Notes: a model not told the origin generated them from the sequence alone. A stretch of DNA of 24,782 nucleotides from an uncultured Bacteroides sp. (GCA_900544675.1 UQVZ01000046.1:1-24782), one strand, 5' to 3'; counted from the stretch's first letter, positions 1-7,913 are shown. A program made the numbers and translations.

Positions 1-60
1 CTTCATTCTTAGTTCTTCATTTAATTAGTTCTTCATTCTTCGTTCTTCATTCTTAATTTA
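1..60. repeat. AGTTCTTCATT low-complexity repeat
   Basis: The first 60 bases are built from AGTTCTTC, ATTCTT and TTAATT blocks. Copies of AGTTCTTCATT start at 11 and 27, exactly 16 nt apart, and a CGTTCTTCATT copy starts at 41. The block lies upstream of the Rpn-like gene promoter. It resembles the other intergenic simple arrays of this window but is less regular. No gene is seen in it. Confidence 0.7.
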
Positions 61-84
61 ATTGTAATACCTAGTCTACTAAAA

Positions 85-116
85 TTTGCCTTTTTCCCCG
101 GAATTTTGTTTCTTTG
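85..116 (+). promoter_or_regulatory. Bacteroides-type promoter for the Rpn-like gene
   Basis: TTTG at 85-88 is followed after 20 nt by TTTCTTTG at 109-116, which differs from the Bacteroides -7 consensus TAnnTTTG at one position. Transcription would then begin around 122-126. That is downstream of the first in-frame ATG at 106, so it supports using the ATG at 142. Confidence 0.5.
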
Positions 117-141
117 CATATCACTCAAAAAACATCAGCTT

Positions 142-816
142 ATGTGTTCGGAAAAATATGTCAACTTTTATACCGATTTTGCCTTCAAGAAGCTTTTCGG
201 TACGGAAATCAACAAGGAATTGCTCATCAGTTTCCTCAATGCCTTGCTTCATGGCCGTGAGGAAATCGAAGACCTCACTTACCTGGACGACGAATGCCTG
301 GGCACGCGGGGAGATGACAACAGTACAGCATTCAACGTGCACTGCATAAACAAACAAGGACAACACTTTATTGTGGGAATGCAAAAATGTGAACAGCAGT
401 CCTTCGAGGAACGAAGCATGTATTATGCCGCCTGTACCATTAGCGGAAAGGCTTCCCGCAGAATCTGGAATTACGACTTGAAAAGCATTTATATCATCGG
501 CATCATGGATTTCACCATCGATTCCAACCAGGAGGAGTATCATCACGTATTTGAGTTGGTTGATACTACCACAAACAAGACGTTTAACGACAAGCTGACT
601 TTCATTTACCTGGAAATGCCCAAGTTCACGAAGACGGAAGCCGAACTGGAGACGCTGTTCGACAAATGGCTTTATGTCATCCGCAACCTCTCAACCCTGA
701 CAGAACGTCCCCGCGCCTTGCACGAAAAAGTGTTCACCCACTTGTTCGAGGCTGCCGAAATAGCGAAGCTCGACCCTAAGGAACGTTACGAGTATGAAGA
801 AAGCCTGAAGAAATAG
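142..816 (+). CDS. Rpn-family PD-(D/E)XK nuclease/transposase-like protein, degenerate and tail-less
   Basis: The 224-residue product resembles the Rpn (recombination-promoting nuclease, formerly transposase_31-like) family. The N-terminus has the usual YVNFYTDFAFKKLFG block, then ISFLNALL, then a nuclease core ending in W-x-Y-x-L-K-S-I-Y-I-I-G-I. The family core normally reads F-D-[IV]-x-C followed by I-V-E-M-Q. Here these are F-N65-V-H-C and I-V-G79-M-Q, so both presumed catalytic acidic residues are replaced. Each change is one transition away (AAC from GAC, GGA from GAA). Family members usually continue past YEESLKK with a 50-100 residue tail; this ORF stops there, and its TAG lies inside the first copy of a direct repeat. 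I chose ATG 142 because an upstream promoter match places the start site after ATG 106 and because homologues begin near KYVNFYTDF. It is probably an inactive remnant, though the frame is intact. Residue assignments are from family memory. Confidence 0.8.
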   Translation: MCSEKYVNFYTDFAFKKLFGTEINKELLISFLNALLHGREEIEDLTYLDDECLGTRGDDNSTAFNVHCINKQGQHFIVGMQKCEQQSFEERSMYYAACTISGKASRRIWNYDLKSIYIIGIMDFTIDSNQEEYHHVFELVDTTTNKTFNDKLTFIYLEMPKFTKTEAELETLFDKWLYVIRNLSTLTERPRALHEKVFTHLFEAAEIAKLDPKERYEYEESLKK

Positions 817-906
817 TTCTGCTTTTTTAGAAGTTAAAGCCAATAGTTCTGCTTTTTTAGGAGTTAAGGAGTTAAGAAGTTAAGGAGTTAAGCCAATAGT
901 TCTGCT
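812..906 (+). repeat. Direct repeat AATAGTTCTGCTTTTTTAG
   Basis: The 19-nt sequence occurs at 812-830 and 842-860. A shortened copy, AATAGTTCTGCT, lies at 895-906. The stop codon of the Rpn-like gene (814-816) is part of the first copy. Between copies two and three lies an array of 8-nt units (860-891, [GG/GA]AGTTAA x4). Confidence 0.85.
860..891. repeat. Octamer array NNAGTTAA x4
   Basis: Four consecutive 8-nt units read GGAGTTAA, GGAGTTAA, GAAGTTAA and GGAGTTAA without interruption. The array lies in the non-coding stretch between the Rpn-like gene and yaaA. Confidence 0.85.
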
Positions 907-921
907 AATGGCATTCAAAAC

Positions 922-1000
922 CTTGTCAACTTGTCAACTCGTCAACTTGTCAACTAAAAAACTCAAAAACTCAAAAACTCAAAAAACTTAAAAACTAAAA
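922..1000 (+). repeat. Octamer arrays CTTGTCAA x4 and ACTNAAAA x6 forming the yaaA leader
   Basis: Positions 922-953 hold four 8-nt units (CTTGTCAA with one CTCGTCAA). From 953 to 1000 there are about six ACTNAAAA units, one with an extra A, and the last runs directly into the yaaA ATG at 1001. The whole presumed 5' leader of yaaA is therefore repeat sequence. It is A-rich and unstructured, which in Bacteroidetes favours translation initiation without a Shine-Dalgarno site. Confidence 0.85.
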
Positions 1001-1765
1001 ATGCTTCTTTTTATCTCGTGCGCCAAGACCATGAGCGGGCGCCAACCACGTACCGACATACCCTTTACCACGACTCCCAGCTTCAAGACCGAAGCGGAGA
1101 AAAACGCGATGGTTATAAGCCAGTTCAGCCCCGAAGAACTGAGCCGGACGCTCCGTGTCAATGCCAAGCTGGCTGCCGAAAACTATCTGCGCTACCAGAA
1201 TTTCTTTTCCCCCGACACCCCTTCCCTGCCTGCCCTGCTCGCCTATACAGGTATGGTGTTCAAGCGTATAGCCGCTACCTCGTTCACACCCGACGATTTT
1301 GCATACGCCCAAAGCCATCTGTTGATAAGTTCGTTCCTTTATGGTTTGCTGCGTCCCCTCGACCTCATTCATCCCTATCGGCTGGAAGGCGATGTACGTT
1401 TACCCGAACACGGCTGCACGATGTTCGACTATTGGAAACCCATCCTGACCGATTGGTTTATCGAAGCCATCCGTAAGCAGGGAGGCATCCTGGTCAATCT
1501 GGCAAGTGCCGAGATGAAAGACTTGTTCCATTGGAAACAGGTCACGGAGTCAGTACGTGTCATTACGCCCGAATTTCTGGTGATGAAGGATGGGAAGCCG
1601 AAGAGCGTGACCGTCTATGCCAAGATGTGCCGCGGCGAAATGACCCGCTTCCTCCTGAAGAACCGCATCGAGAATCCTGACCAACTCCAAGCATTCGAAT
1701 GGGAAGGCTTCACCTTCTGTCCCGAAACCAGTACCCAAGACCATCCAGTCTTCGTGTTGGGATAA
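1001..1765 (+). CDS. yaaA: Peroxide stress protein YaaA (UPF0246/DUF328)
   Basis: The 254-residue cytosolic protein matches the YaaA family over its whole length, at the usual size. Visible landmarks are the N-terminal I-S-C-A-K-T-M segment (ISPAKTL in E. coli), YTGMVFKRI near residue 80, SSFLYGLLRPLDLIHPYRLE around 105-125, the ASAEM segment (usually ASNEY) near 167, and YAKMCRGEMTRF (usually YAKKARG) near 205. In E. coli, YaaA limits intracellular free iron during H2O2 stress and binds DNA; the Bacteroides role is inferred by homology. The start at 1001 is fixed by the conserved N-terminus. The gene is monocistronic as far as can be seen, with a leader made entirely of octamer repeats. Confidence 0.93.
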   Translation: MLLFISCAKTMSGRQPRTDIPFTTTPSFKTEAEKNAMVISQFSPEELSRTLRVNAKLAAENYLRYQNFFSPDTPSLPALLAYTGMVFKRIAATSFTPDDFAYAQSHLLISSFLYGLLRPLDLIHPYRLEGDVRLPEHGCTMFDYWKPILTDWFIEAIRKQGGILVNLASAEMKDLFHWKQVTESVRVITPEFLVMKDGKPKSVTVYAKMCRGEMTRFLLKNRIENPDQLQAFEWEGFTFCPETSTQDHPVFVLG

Positions 1766-1840
1766 GCAAAAAAGCACACAATCATTGCGCATTACCCGAA
1801 AAAACATTATTTTAGTGGCAAATTAAAATATGCAGACGAT

Positions 1841-2797
1841 ATGAACTACTTCATCAAGAATATCCACATCAACCGCTTGTTCCATCTTCACGACATCAAC
1901 ATACCCATCCGGAATGCACAAACCCCTCATCTGATTATCACAGGAAAGAACGGAAGCGGGAAAAGCATATTACTGAATGCCATTGCTTCATACCTCAATC
2001 AAAAAGCACTTTCCCCTGATACCGTCGATTCACCAATCTCGATGGAGTTCAATGACCCCTCAGTCATCCGGCAATACCAGGAAAAACAGTTTGTCATGGC
2101 TTTCTATCAGGCAGACCGAAAAAGCCAAATGATTGAGCCACATCATCCTACCAAGCCCTCTTATTCCATAACAGGCGACATCAAACAGACTGCTACATCC
2201 CAGTTCTTGAACTTTCTGTCCGACTTAAAAATACAAGAAGCCTTAGCGCGCAACGAACAACAAACGGAAGATGCCAACCAAATACATCAATGGTTCATTG
2301 ATTTTGAAACATTAATGAAGCAAATTTATCAGGACGCTCAACTCAAATTGGAATTCAACTACAAAGACTATAGCTTTTGGATTAACACAGAAGGGAAACG
2401 GTTCAAATTCACCGAAATGTCTGATGGATTTGCCGCAGTATTGGATATCGTAGCCGACTTAATTCTGAAAATGCAAAAAGAAGATAATCTTGTGCGTGCC
2501 TATCAAAAGCCGGGTATCGTACTGATTGATGAAGTGGAGACTCATCTGCACCTGGAGCTGCAACGGGTTATCATGCCCTTGCTCACGCAGACCTTCCCTC
2601 ATATCCAGTTCATATTGACTACCCATTCCCCCTTCGTCTTAAACTCAATGAACAATGCGGTTGCTTTCGATTTGGAACATCAAGAAATTATAGACGAATT
2701 AACCGACTCGTATGAAGCATTAGCGGAAGGTTATTTCGGAGTACAAACAGAATCAAGCTATATGGATATCATCTGGAACAAACCAGCAGACAAATAG
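1841..2797 (+). CDS. AAA/ABC-type ATP-binding protein (OLD/RecF-like ATPase domain)
   Basis: The 318-residue product carries a single ABC-like ATPase domain of the AAA_21/AAA_15 type found in many defence and DNA-repair proteins. Walker A is GKNGSGKS at residues 35-42. An EMSDGF signature-like segment lies near 190, Walker B is IVLIDEVETHLH near 225-236, and a TTHSPFVLNS switch lies near 260. A helical insertion rich in Q, E and K sits around residues 110-170. No nuclease, TOPRIM or membrane domain follows: the protein ends about 25 residues after the switch region, at WNKPADK, which is short for such ATPases. It may therefore lack a C-terminal effector part or act with a partner encoded elsewhere. 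The neighbours are yaaA upstream and an orphan antitoxin-like gene on the other strand. No specific function can be assigned. Confidence 0.8.
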   Translation: MNYFIKNIHINRLFHLHDINIPIRNAQTPHLIITGKNGSGKSILLNAIASYLNQKALSPDTVDSPISMEFNDPSVIRQYQEKQFVMAFYQADRKSQMIEPHHPTKPSYSITGDIKQTATSQFLNFLSDLKIQEALARNEQQTEDANQIHQWFIDFETLMKQIYQDAQLKLEFNYKDYSFWINTEGKRFKFTEMSDGFAAVLDIVADLILKMQKEDNLVRAYQKPGIVLIDEVETHLHLELQRVIMPLLTQTFPHIQFILTTHSPFVLNSMNNAVAFDLEHQEIIDELTDSYEALAEGYFGVQTESSYMDIIWNKPADK

Positions 2798-2818
2798 TCA
2801 GTCGCGCGGGATTTTGTG

Positions 2819-2871
2819 TCTTATCATACTAAAAATGGTTGTATTATGCTTCTTATCATACTAAAAATGGT
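2819..2871 (+). repeat. 21-nt direct repeat TCTTATCATACTAAAAATGG(T)
   Basis: Identical 21-nt copies lie at 2819-2839 and 2851-2871, separated by 11 nt, in the short gap between the ATPase gene and the convergent antitoxin-like gene. No hairpin or terminator is evident. Confidence 0.85.
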
Positions 2872-2898
2872 CTAAGATACTTTTACTTGTCTTCTTAT

Positions 2899-3141
2899 TT
2901 ACTCTTTTTGTATCCAAGAATAGACTAATAAAGTATGAGTATCGCATTGAATATTTCGGAAATCCAGCATGACGGTCCACACACCCGACTGCCATAAAGC
3001 CTCCATATCTTCGTCTATACGGCGTGCATAATATTCCGCAAGCTGATCTTTCAGTTCCTCCAACCCACGGCGCGTTTTAATACGTGAAGCCATTTCCAAC
3101 ACATGCAATTGTGCATCATTAAAGACTGTCCGATTTTCCAT
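2899..3141 (-). CDS. Antitoxin-like small protein, probably degenerate C-terminus
   Basis: The 80-residue product begins MENRTVFNDAQLHVLEMASR and continues with ELKDQLAEYYARRIDEDMEALWQSG. This resembles small Bacteroidetes proteins that often precede PIN-domain toxin genes; family members typically finish with a short helix and an H-L-R-T-P-Y-like end. Here the last 20 residues (FRNIQCDTHTLLVYSWIQKE) do not look like that ending, which suggests a frameshift or deletion near the 3' end, and no toxin ORF follows on this strand. A near-perfect promoter lies 25 nt upstream, so the gene is likely transcribed. The antitoxin call is from family resemblance and is tentative. Confidence 0.55.
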   Translation of the reverse strand: MENRTVFNDAQLHVLEMASRIKTRRGLEELKDQLAEYYARRIDEDMEALWQSGVWTVMLDFRNIQCDTHTLLVYSWIQKE

Positions 3142-3165
3142 ACTGCTTACCTTTTCTAATTAGAA

Positions 3166-3196
3166 CAAAGATACGGAATTATTTCTAATTCACAAA
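3166..3196 (-). promoter_or_regulatory. Consensus Bacteroides promoter for the antitoxin-like gene
   Basis: Read on the minus strand, TTTG (3196-3193) is followed after exactly 19 nt by TATCTTTG (3173-3166), a full match to TTTG-N19-TAnnTTTG. The expected start site is near 3159, leaving a short leader before the ATG at 3141. Confidence 0.75.
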
Positions 3197-3258
3197 CTAA
3201 AAGCACAGGCAGCCAGGCAGCAATTGCATAGCTTATGAATGCAACACTATCTTCCGAC

Positions 3259-3338
3259 GCACTTAGGTGCGATGCCCTACGCACTTAGGTGCATAGGCTG
3301 ATGCAGATAAGTGCGAAGGGCATCGCACCTATCTGCAT
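3259..3338. repeat. Nested inverted repeat with two hairpins and complementary loops
   Basis: Arm 2 (3301-3338) folds alone: ATGCAGATA pairs with TATCTGCAT (9 bp), then GTGCG with CGCAC around the loop AAGGGCAT. Arm 1 (3259-3294) has two direct copies of GCACTTAGGTGC, and its inner part folds as GGTGCG/CGCACT around the loop ATGCCCTA. The two loops are complementary over seven bases (ATGCCCT with AGGGCAT), and the arms as a whole are inverted copies (23 of 24 positions in the core). On the plus strand arm 2 is followed by a run of five T, so it could terminate plus-strand transcription. On the minus strand it lies just past the end of the DUF4493 cluster but has no U-run. Confidence 0.85.
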
Positions 3339-3373
3339 TTTTGTCAGCAACTGGTCGCCATTTTGTCAGCAAC
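3339..3373 (+). repeat. 13-nt direct repeat TTTTGTCAGCAAC
   Basis: Copies lie at 3339-3351 and 3361-3373, 22 nt apart, between the nested inverted repeat and the end of the DUF4493 cluster. Confidence 0.75.
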
Positions 3374-3406
3374 CGTTTTTCTCTTTTTTCAAAACCTGCT
3401 TCCCGG

Positions 3407-4090
3407 TCATCGGGTGATGCTGAAAGAGCGGGTTCCCAGCTCGTAAGTTACGGTGTAAATAGTACCCGAAGCAACGGATTCTCCCTCTGTCCCATAACTA
3501 CCCTCCATCGTTCGCTGTTCTTGGTCTTTATTGGTTGCGCTTAAAACATAATCAAATGTCACTCCCTTCTTATAAGAAAAATAAGCGGTTTCGCCATCTT
3601 TCAACTCTACTTGACGTTCATTTCCTGACACAGTAAAAGTTGACGTAGGGAATAAGGTATTAAAGTTATCAGGCAAATCCAATTTCACACCGAAATTTAT
3701 CATTGGCACGCTTACTTCCACAGAAGTAGTCTTGTTTGTTTCGATGGTAAAAGATTCTTCTTTATAATAAACAGGTGCTCCCAAACCTGTTTCATCCTCC
3801 TTGCCGTATTGGCTGTTATATGCTTTGAGAACATAATCACCAACTTCCAACTCAATTTTACTTGGCAAATTAGATTCGGTAAATGTCTGAATTGATTCGC
3901 CTTTCACGATTTCGATGGTTAACGGTTCTTCTGCTGCCTCAGCACGCGAAGATACTACATTTACTTGGGGTGCTTCTACCGACAGGTCTGCAATAGCAAG
4001 ATAGCCTGTTCCTACATCGGGCAATTCTTCCTGTTGGCAGCTTGCTAACAAAAAGAGTCCGAAGATTAAATATAATATGTTTCGTTTCAT
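3407..4090 (-). CDS. DUF4493-type surface lipoprotein, single domain
   Basis: The 227-residue product has a lipoprotein signal ending LLAS-C18, followed by QQEE, which fits the acidic surface-export signal of Bacteroides lipoproteins. The mature part is one DUF4493-type beta domain: the first strand GYLAIADLSV, then SSRAE with Arg49, LEVGDYVLKAYNS, APVYYKEESFTIE and NKTTSVEVSVPMINFGVKLDLPDNF. It ends about where the domain ends, so it is a minimal member. It is the last gene of the seven-gene cluster, 11 nt after the 712-residue protein. Likely location is the cell surface. By analogy with the larger neighbours it could be a subunit or cap of a surface polymer, which is inference. Confidence 0.8.
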   Translation of the reverse strand: MKRNILYLIFGLFLLASCQQEELPDVGTGYLAIADLSVEAPQVNVVSSRAEAAEEPLTIEIVKGESIQTFTESNLPSKIELEVGDYVLKAYNSQYGKEDETGLGAPVYYKEESFTIETNKTTSVEVSVPMINFGVKLDLPDNFNTLFPTSTFTVSGNERQVELKDGETAYFSYKKGVTFDYVLSATNKDQEQRTMEGSYGTEGESVASGTIYTVTYELGTRSFSITR

Positions 4091-4101
4091 TGTTTGCTTT
4101 T

Positions 4102-6240
4102 TTATTTGTCGTAGATTAATTCTACATCGTCAACATACAGCTCGTTACCACGATACGTAGCATCCGCTGTTTTGTCCACAGTGTTCCATCCACTTATAAA
4201 TGACTTCAAATCATCATCCACATCCAGAGATTCTTTTGTTCCAGATTGGAACACTATAACTAACTTATTCGGAGCTAACACCAAAGTAGAAGCATAGTTT
4301 GTGTAATCTACCTCAATGGTTTTCTCTTCGTATGCATCCTTTGCGCCCGTTCTAAATTCTCCTTCTCCTAACACAACATCATCATGAAGCAATTGTATTT
4401 GAACCAACGATTCATCATTCCCTTTATTTGAAACACACTTGTACCAAAACTTCAAATGAGAAGGTCTAGACTCATATCTGATTCCATAAACTATACCATT
4501 TCCATCCTCATCTGCACTTTCTCCCAAATACAACTTACTATGCATTGCACTTGTTGGCTTTGCCCATCCTCCTATACCGTATCCTAAAGTTATGACCCGA
4601 ATGGCATTTCCTGTATGAGAATCCGTTGTCGGGCGACAACCTGAACGAGAATTAAAGGAATAACTTGCAAGTCCTGATGGAGTAGACATCTTGTTTAATG
4701 TTGCCCATCCATCCCATCCATAGACAGTTCCTCGCCTTACTCCAGAATCGTCTCCATCCAATACTTCTGGATTTTCCAGTCCGCCATTCGTCAATTCAAT
4801 CGCTTCGTAGGTTTTCACCTCCACCGCTTTACTTGGAATAACATCCCGATACAAACCACGAATATAATATGTCGTGCCTTGCGTTAAGTTGGCAGCTCTT
4901 AAATCATCGTCCAAATCCTTCCAAGTACTGTTATCCGTACTGAATTGATACTTCATATTCTCGCTCAGTTTCAAGAAATCACCGCTTGTCACTTGTTCTT
5001 CCCGCAAAGCATTCATCGTAAATTCTTTTGTCCAAATGTTTCCTGGATAAGCATCTACTGAGAAAACAGGTTTATTACAAGTTATCGTATAAGTGGTATT
5101 TACCTTTTCATCCTCACTACTCCAACGATTATTGGCTTTTACATCAACATCTATCGTATTGGCCGTAGATTCGCCCACATTCGTCTGCAACTTTGCAAGT
5201 AAACCATTCAGATTAATGTTTGCATCTGAAACTGCAATACCTAAAGTTTCTGTAATCACCTGCTTATCTTCCGCATTCGACCACAGATATTCTTTATCTT
5301 TCCGTAATTCGGCAAACTGTTCATCTTGAAAATTAAACTTAAACGTCACATCCTGCAAAGCCGAAGAAAGTTCAAGATTCAGCTTCGCCTCTTTCGTTTC
5401 CGTTTCTACAAAAGTCAAGGTATTATTTTCATCAAACCCTTCTGCCGTCACCTTCGGCTTCGGCAACCATTCCATCGGGATAGTTTCATTGATTGTTACA
5501 GACTTTATTTCTTCTTTCGTTACAGAGATATCCGCTCCGCTCTTGTCCGGTTCGGGAGAGAGAGTCAATATCAGATGTTCGGCAGCTTTAAGGGATGTTT
5601 GCGACAAATTGAGTTTCATACTCTTCTCTTCATTTTCATCCTTCTTTGTAGCGCAGAAATAAACCTCGAAAGATGTTTCCGGCTGGAAATAAGCGCTTTT
5701 TTCCGTATCCTTTATGTCAAGGCTTGCTCCATTCACACTTACTTTTACATAATAGTCGCTGTAAATATCGCTGAATTTCTTGACAGAGTCATCATACTTT
5801 ACCGATAATAAAGCGTTCGCTACCGTACAGTTAATTGTAACCGATGTCGTCTTGTCTACACTTACGGTCTGGTCTTCGGCTATTCCTCTATAGCAAGGCT
5901 TATCCAAAGCCAATGTGCTGACATCCCCATAGGTTGCCACTACATCGTACACACCGGCTGCCACCTCTATCAGTTGGTTCTCTTCATAATGTCCATCTGC
6001 CACCGAAGCTGCCGTTCCTGCTTTCAACACTTGAATCTGAAAAGCAGTCTTTGCCGGGTCGGGCAAAGCAGACGGAACGGCTCTTGCCTCTACACCTACA
6101 CTGCCATCAGCCAGCGAAATCATGAATCCCGTCTTTCCGGCATGTGTTTCTAATCCATCGGTTTCTGTACAAGCAAAAAGCAACAGCCCGATGCTATTCA
6201 CCAATAAATACTGAATCAATTTCATATTTTTAAGCCTCAT
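4102..6240 (-). CDS. Large DUF4493-type lipoprotein with C-terminal PCMD/jelly-roll domain
   Basis: The 712-residue product has a signal peptide ending LLFA-C (Cys24 from the first Met, Cys19 from the alternative ATG at 6225), followed by TETD. The N-terminal DUF4493-type domain shows the strand FMISLADGSVGV, VEARAV with the Arg-Ala step 29 residues after the Cys, VAAGVYDVVATYGD, DKPCYRGI and a TINCTVANALLSVKYDD strand. A middle region of repeated beta domains follows, including a fibronectin-III-like stretch (TTYYIRGLYRDVIPSKAVEVKTYEA). From about residue 480 a jelly-roll resembles PCMD (putative carbohydrate metabolism domain): NGGLENPEV, YGWDGWATL, YESRPSHLKFWYK and the terminal ELYVDDVELIYD. 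PCMD folds resemble carbohydrate-binding modules, so glycan binding is plausible but unproven. The gene starts 6 nt after its upstream neighbour, so it is co-transcribed. Confidence 0.82.
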   Translation of the reverse strand: MRLKNMKLIQYLLVNSIGLLLFACTETDGLETHAGKTGFMISLADGSVGVEARAVPSALPDPAKTAFQIQVLKAGTAASVADGHYEENQLIEVAAGVYDVVATYGDVSTLALDKPCYRGIAEDQTVSVDKTTSVTINCTVANALLSVKYDDSVKKFSDIYSDYYVKVSVNGASLDIKDTEKSAYFQPETSFEVYFCATKKDENEEKSMKLNLSQTSLKAAEHLILTLSPEPDKSGADISVTKEEIKSVTINETIPMEWLPKPKVTAEGFDENNTLTFVETETKEAKLNLELSSALQDVTFKFNFQDEQFAELRKDKEYLWSNAEDKQVITETLGIAVSDANINLNGLLAKLQTNVGESTANTIDVDVKANNRWSSEDEKVNTTYTITCNKPVFSVDAYPGNIWTKEFTMNALREEQVTSGDFLKLSENMKYQFSTDNSTWKDLDDDLRAANLTQGTTYYIRGLYRDVIPSKAVEVKTYEAIELTNGGLENPEVLDGDDSGVRRGTVYGWDGWATLNKMSTPSGLASYSFNSRSGCRPTTDSHTGNAIRVITLGYGIGGWAKPTSAMHSKLYLGESADEDGNGIVYGIRYESRPSHLKFWYKCVSNKGNDESLVQIQLLHDDVVLGEGEFRTGAKDAYEEKTIEVDYTNYASTLVLAPNKLVIVFQSGTKESLDVDDDLKSFISGWNTVDKTADATYRGNELYVDDVELIYDK

Positions 6241-6246
6241 CTTTTC

Positions 6247-7884
6247 TTATTCGTAAATTAATTCCATTTCGTCTAACCAAAGCGTACTGCCTACCCCTCC
6301 TATAAAGTAATCACCATATTTACTGGCAGAAGCCACAATAATGATATAACGAGGTGTGCGGGTCAGCGCACGATAATCCAGCGGAATCGTGATTTGCTGA
6401 TATGTCGAAGTGGATTGTCCGGAAATAAACTCTCCGTAAGCAATGATATTCGCATCGTTTTTATCAAACATCTGACGTGTTGACGGACGGGTACGGATTT
6501 CGTAAGGTTCTGATTTGTCAGAAAGAGCAATGTAAATGTGACACGAATCCGGACGGTCACGTAAGTTTTCCAATTCGCCTACACTATCTCCTATTCGGTT
6601 GATTTTTTCAGATGTATATTTGTAATACAGACGCAATGCCGTAGGAAACGAAGTGAAAGGTTGTCCGAAGTGAAGAATACCATTCGTACCGTCCAACGCA
6701 AAATCACCGGTAAAAATATTACCTGCCCCTAATTTGATTAAAGCATCCTTCGACTCCAATAAGGCAGCTTGCCCTGATACCGCATCGCTGGTAGGAGTAG
6801 TCAGATTGCCTATAAATGAAGCCGCACCCGGATTACCGCTTCCCCAAAAATCACTTCCCGATGAGTTGGGCACATAAATTTTGTCATTCATATACCAGTT
6901 TTCGAAGCCACCGTTTTCCAACGGTGTAGCCGGGGCAGTAGTAAACGTTTGTTCTGCTCCGGCTACGCCGTCTACCGTCACACGGTACTGATAAGACGTG
7001 CTTGCTTTCAATCCGGTTAAAGTGGCTGTATACCTGACGCCGTTTACCGATACTGCCGAAGAGGGCAAATCGGTCCAAGCGGAAACTTTAGCTTCCTTAT
7101 ATTCAACAACCGGCGTTTTCCCATTTGTAATGTTTCCACTCAAAGTGGCTCCCGTAGTTCTGGCAAAAGCCGATGCCGAGGTATTTTCTTCTTCGCTTGC
7201 CTTAAATACACGCACTCTCCACTTATGCACGGTAGAAGGTTCTTCCCAGCCATACGTGGTATAGAATATTTGCTCTTGGGTAAAATCGTGTATGGTAGTC
7301 GGGTCTGGCTCGATTGTTCCCGACGGTCCTGCCAAAGGCAACGAATTTATCTGAATATTACTCAGACTTTCGCTGGAAGCCACATAAATGTAAGCCACGC
7401 ATTGCTCGGTATCTATCACATACCTGACCATCCTGTTCACATCGGGGGTACGGTCTATCACCTGAGTCACATTTACCGTCCATTCATAATCCTGATACGT
7501 AGACAAAGTAAACTTGACAGGTTCCGAAAAATCGACACACGTGTTAGCTAGATTATCCGGAACTTCAAACCCTGTGGCAGGGAAAAGGGCAGCATCTGTA
7601 CAGACATCTGCATCTACACTGATTTCGGCATCTTCGGGCGACAAAGTGAAGCGCGTAATACGCAGGTCGGTCAAATCGACCGTATCGTCTACATAAAGCG
7701 TAACGGTACGGGTATTCGCATTGATACCGGCACTTACAGTCGCATCGGCAGGAGCTTCCCGCTGTCCTTCCACTTCGAATGCAGTAATGCTTGCCTCCTC
7801 AATGGGATAAGGGATATCGTTTTCTATCTTGCAAGCATGGCATGCCAACAAGCAAGCCATGGCGTATATCATCTTCTTTATCAT
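6247..7884 (-). CDS. PCMD-domain lipoprotein with N-terminal DUF5018-like and FN3-like domains
   Basis: The 545-residue product has a short lipoprotein signal. Cys18 aligns with the Cys-x-x-N-D-I-P-Y-P start seen in this family, while Cys15 has the better lipobox (LLAC). Two small beta domains follow (ASITAFEVEGQREAP onwards; the second around VRYVIDTEQCVAYIYVASS), like the tandem DUF5018-type domains of PCMD proteins. Around residues 250-325 there is an FN3-like domain (LTGLKASTSYQYRVTVDG). The rest is PCMD: ENGGFENWY, FWGSGNPG, GAGNIFTGDF, FGQPFTSFPTALRLYYKY, CHIYIALSD, NIIAYGEF and RTPRYIIIVASASKYGDYF. It has no DUF4493 domain, unlike its PCMD neighbours. It lies 29 nt after the beta-barrel gene. 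Surface location and possible glycan binding are inferred. Confidence 0.85.
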   Translation of the reverse strand: MIKKMIYAMACLLACHACKIENDIPYPIEEASITAFEVEGQREAPADATVSAGINANTRTVTLYVDDTVDLTDLRITRFTLSPEDAEISVDADVCTDAALFPATGFEVPDNLANTCVDFSEPVKFTLSTYQDYEWTVNVTQVIDRTPDVNRMVRYVIDTEQCVAYIYVASSESLSNIQINSLPLAGPSGTIEPDPTTIHDFTQEQIFYTTYGWEEPSTVHKWRVRVFKASEEENTSASAFARTTGATLSGNITNGKTPVVEYKEAKVSAWTDLPSSAVSVNGVRYTATLTGLKASTSYQYRVTVDGVAGAEQTFTTAPATPLENGGFENWYMNDKIYVPNSSGSDFWGSGNPGAASFIGNLTTPTSDAVSGQAALLESKDALIKLGAGNIFTGDFALDGTNGILHFGQPFTSFPTALRLYYKYTSEKINRIGDSVGELENLRDRPDSCHIYIALSDKSEPYEIRTRPSTRQMFDKNDANIIAYGEFISGQSTSTYQQITIPLDYRALTRTPRYIIIVASASKYGDYFIGGVGSTLWLDEMELIYE

Positions 7885-7913
7885 CTATTCTTACTCTCCT
7901 TGTTTTGAAGGGT

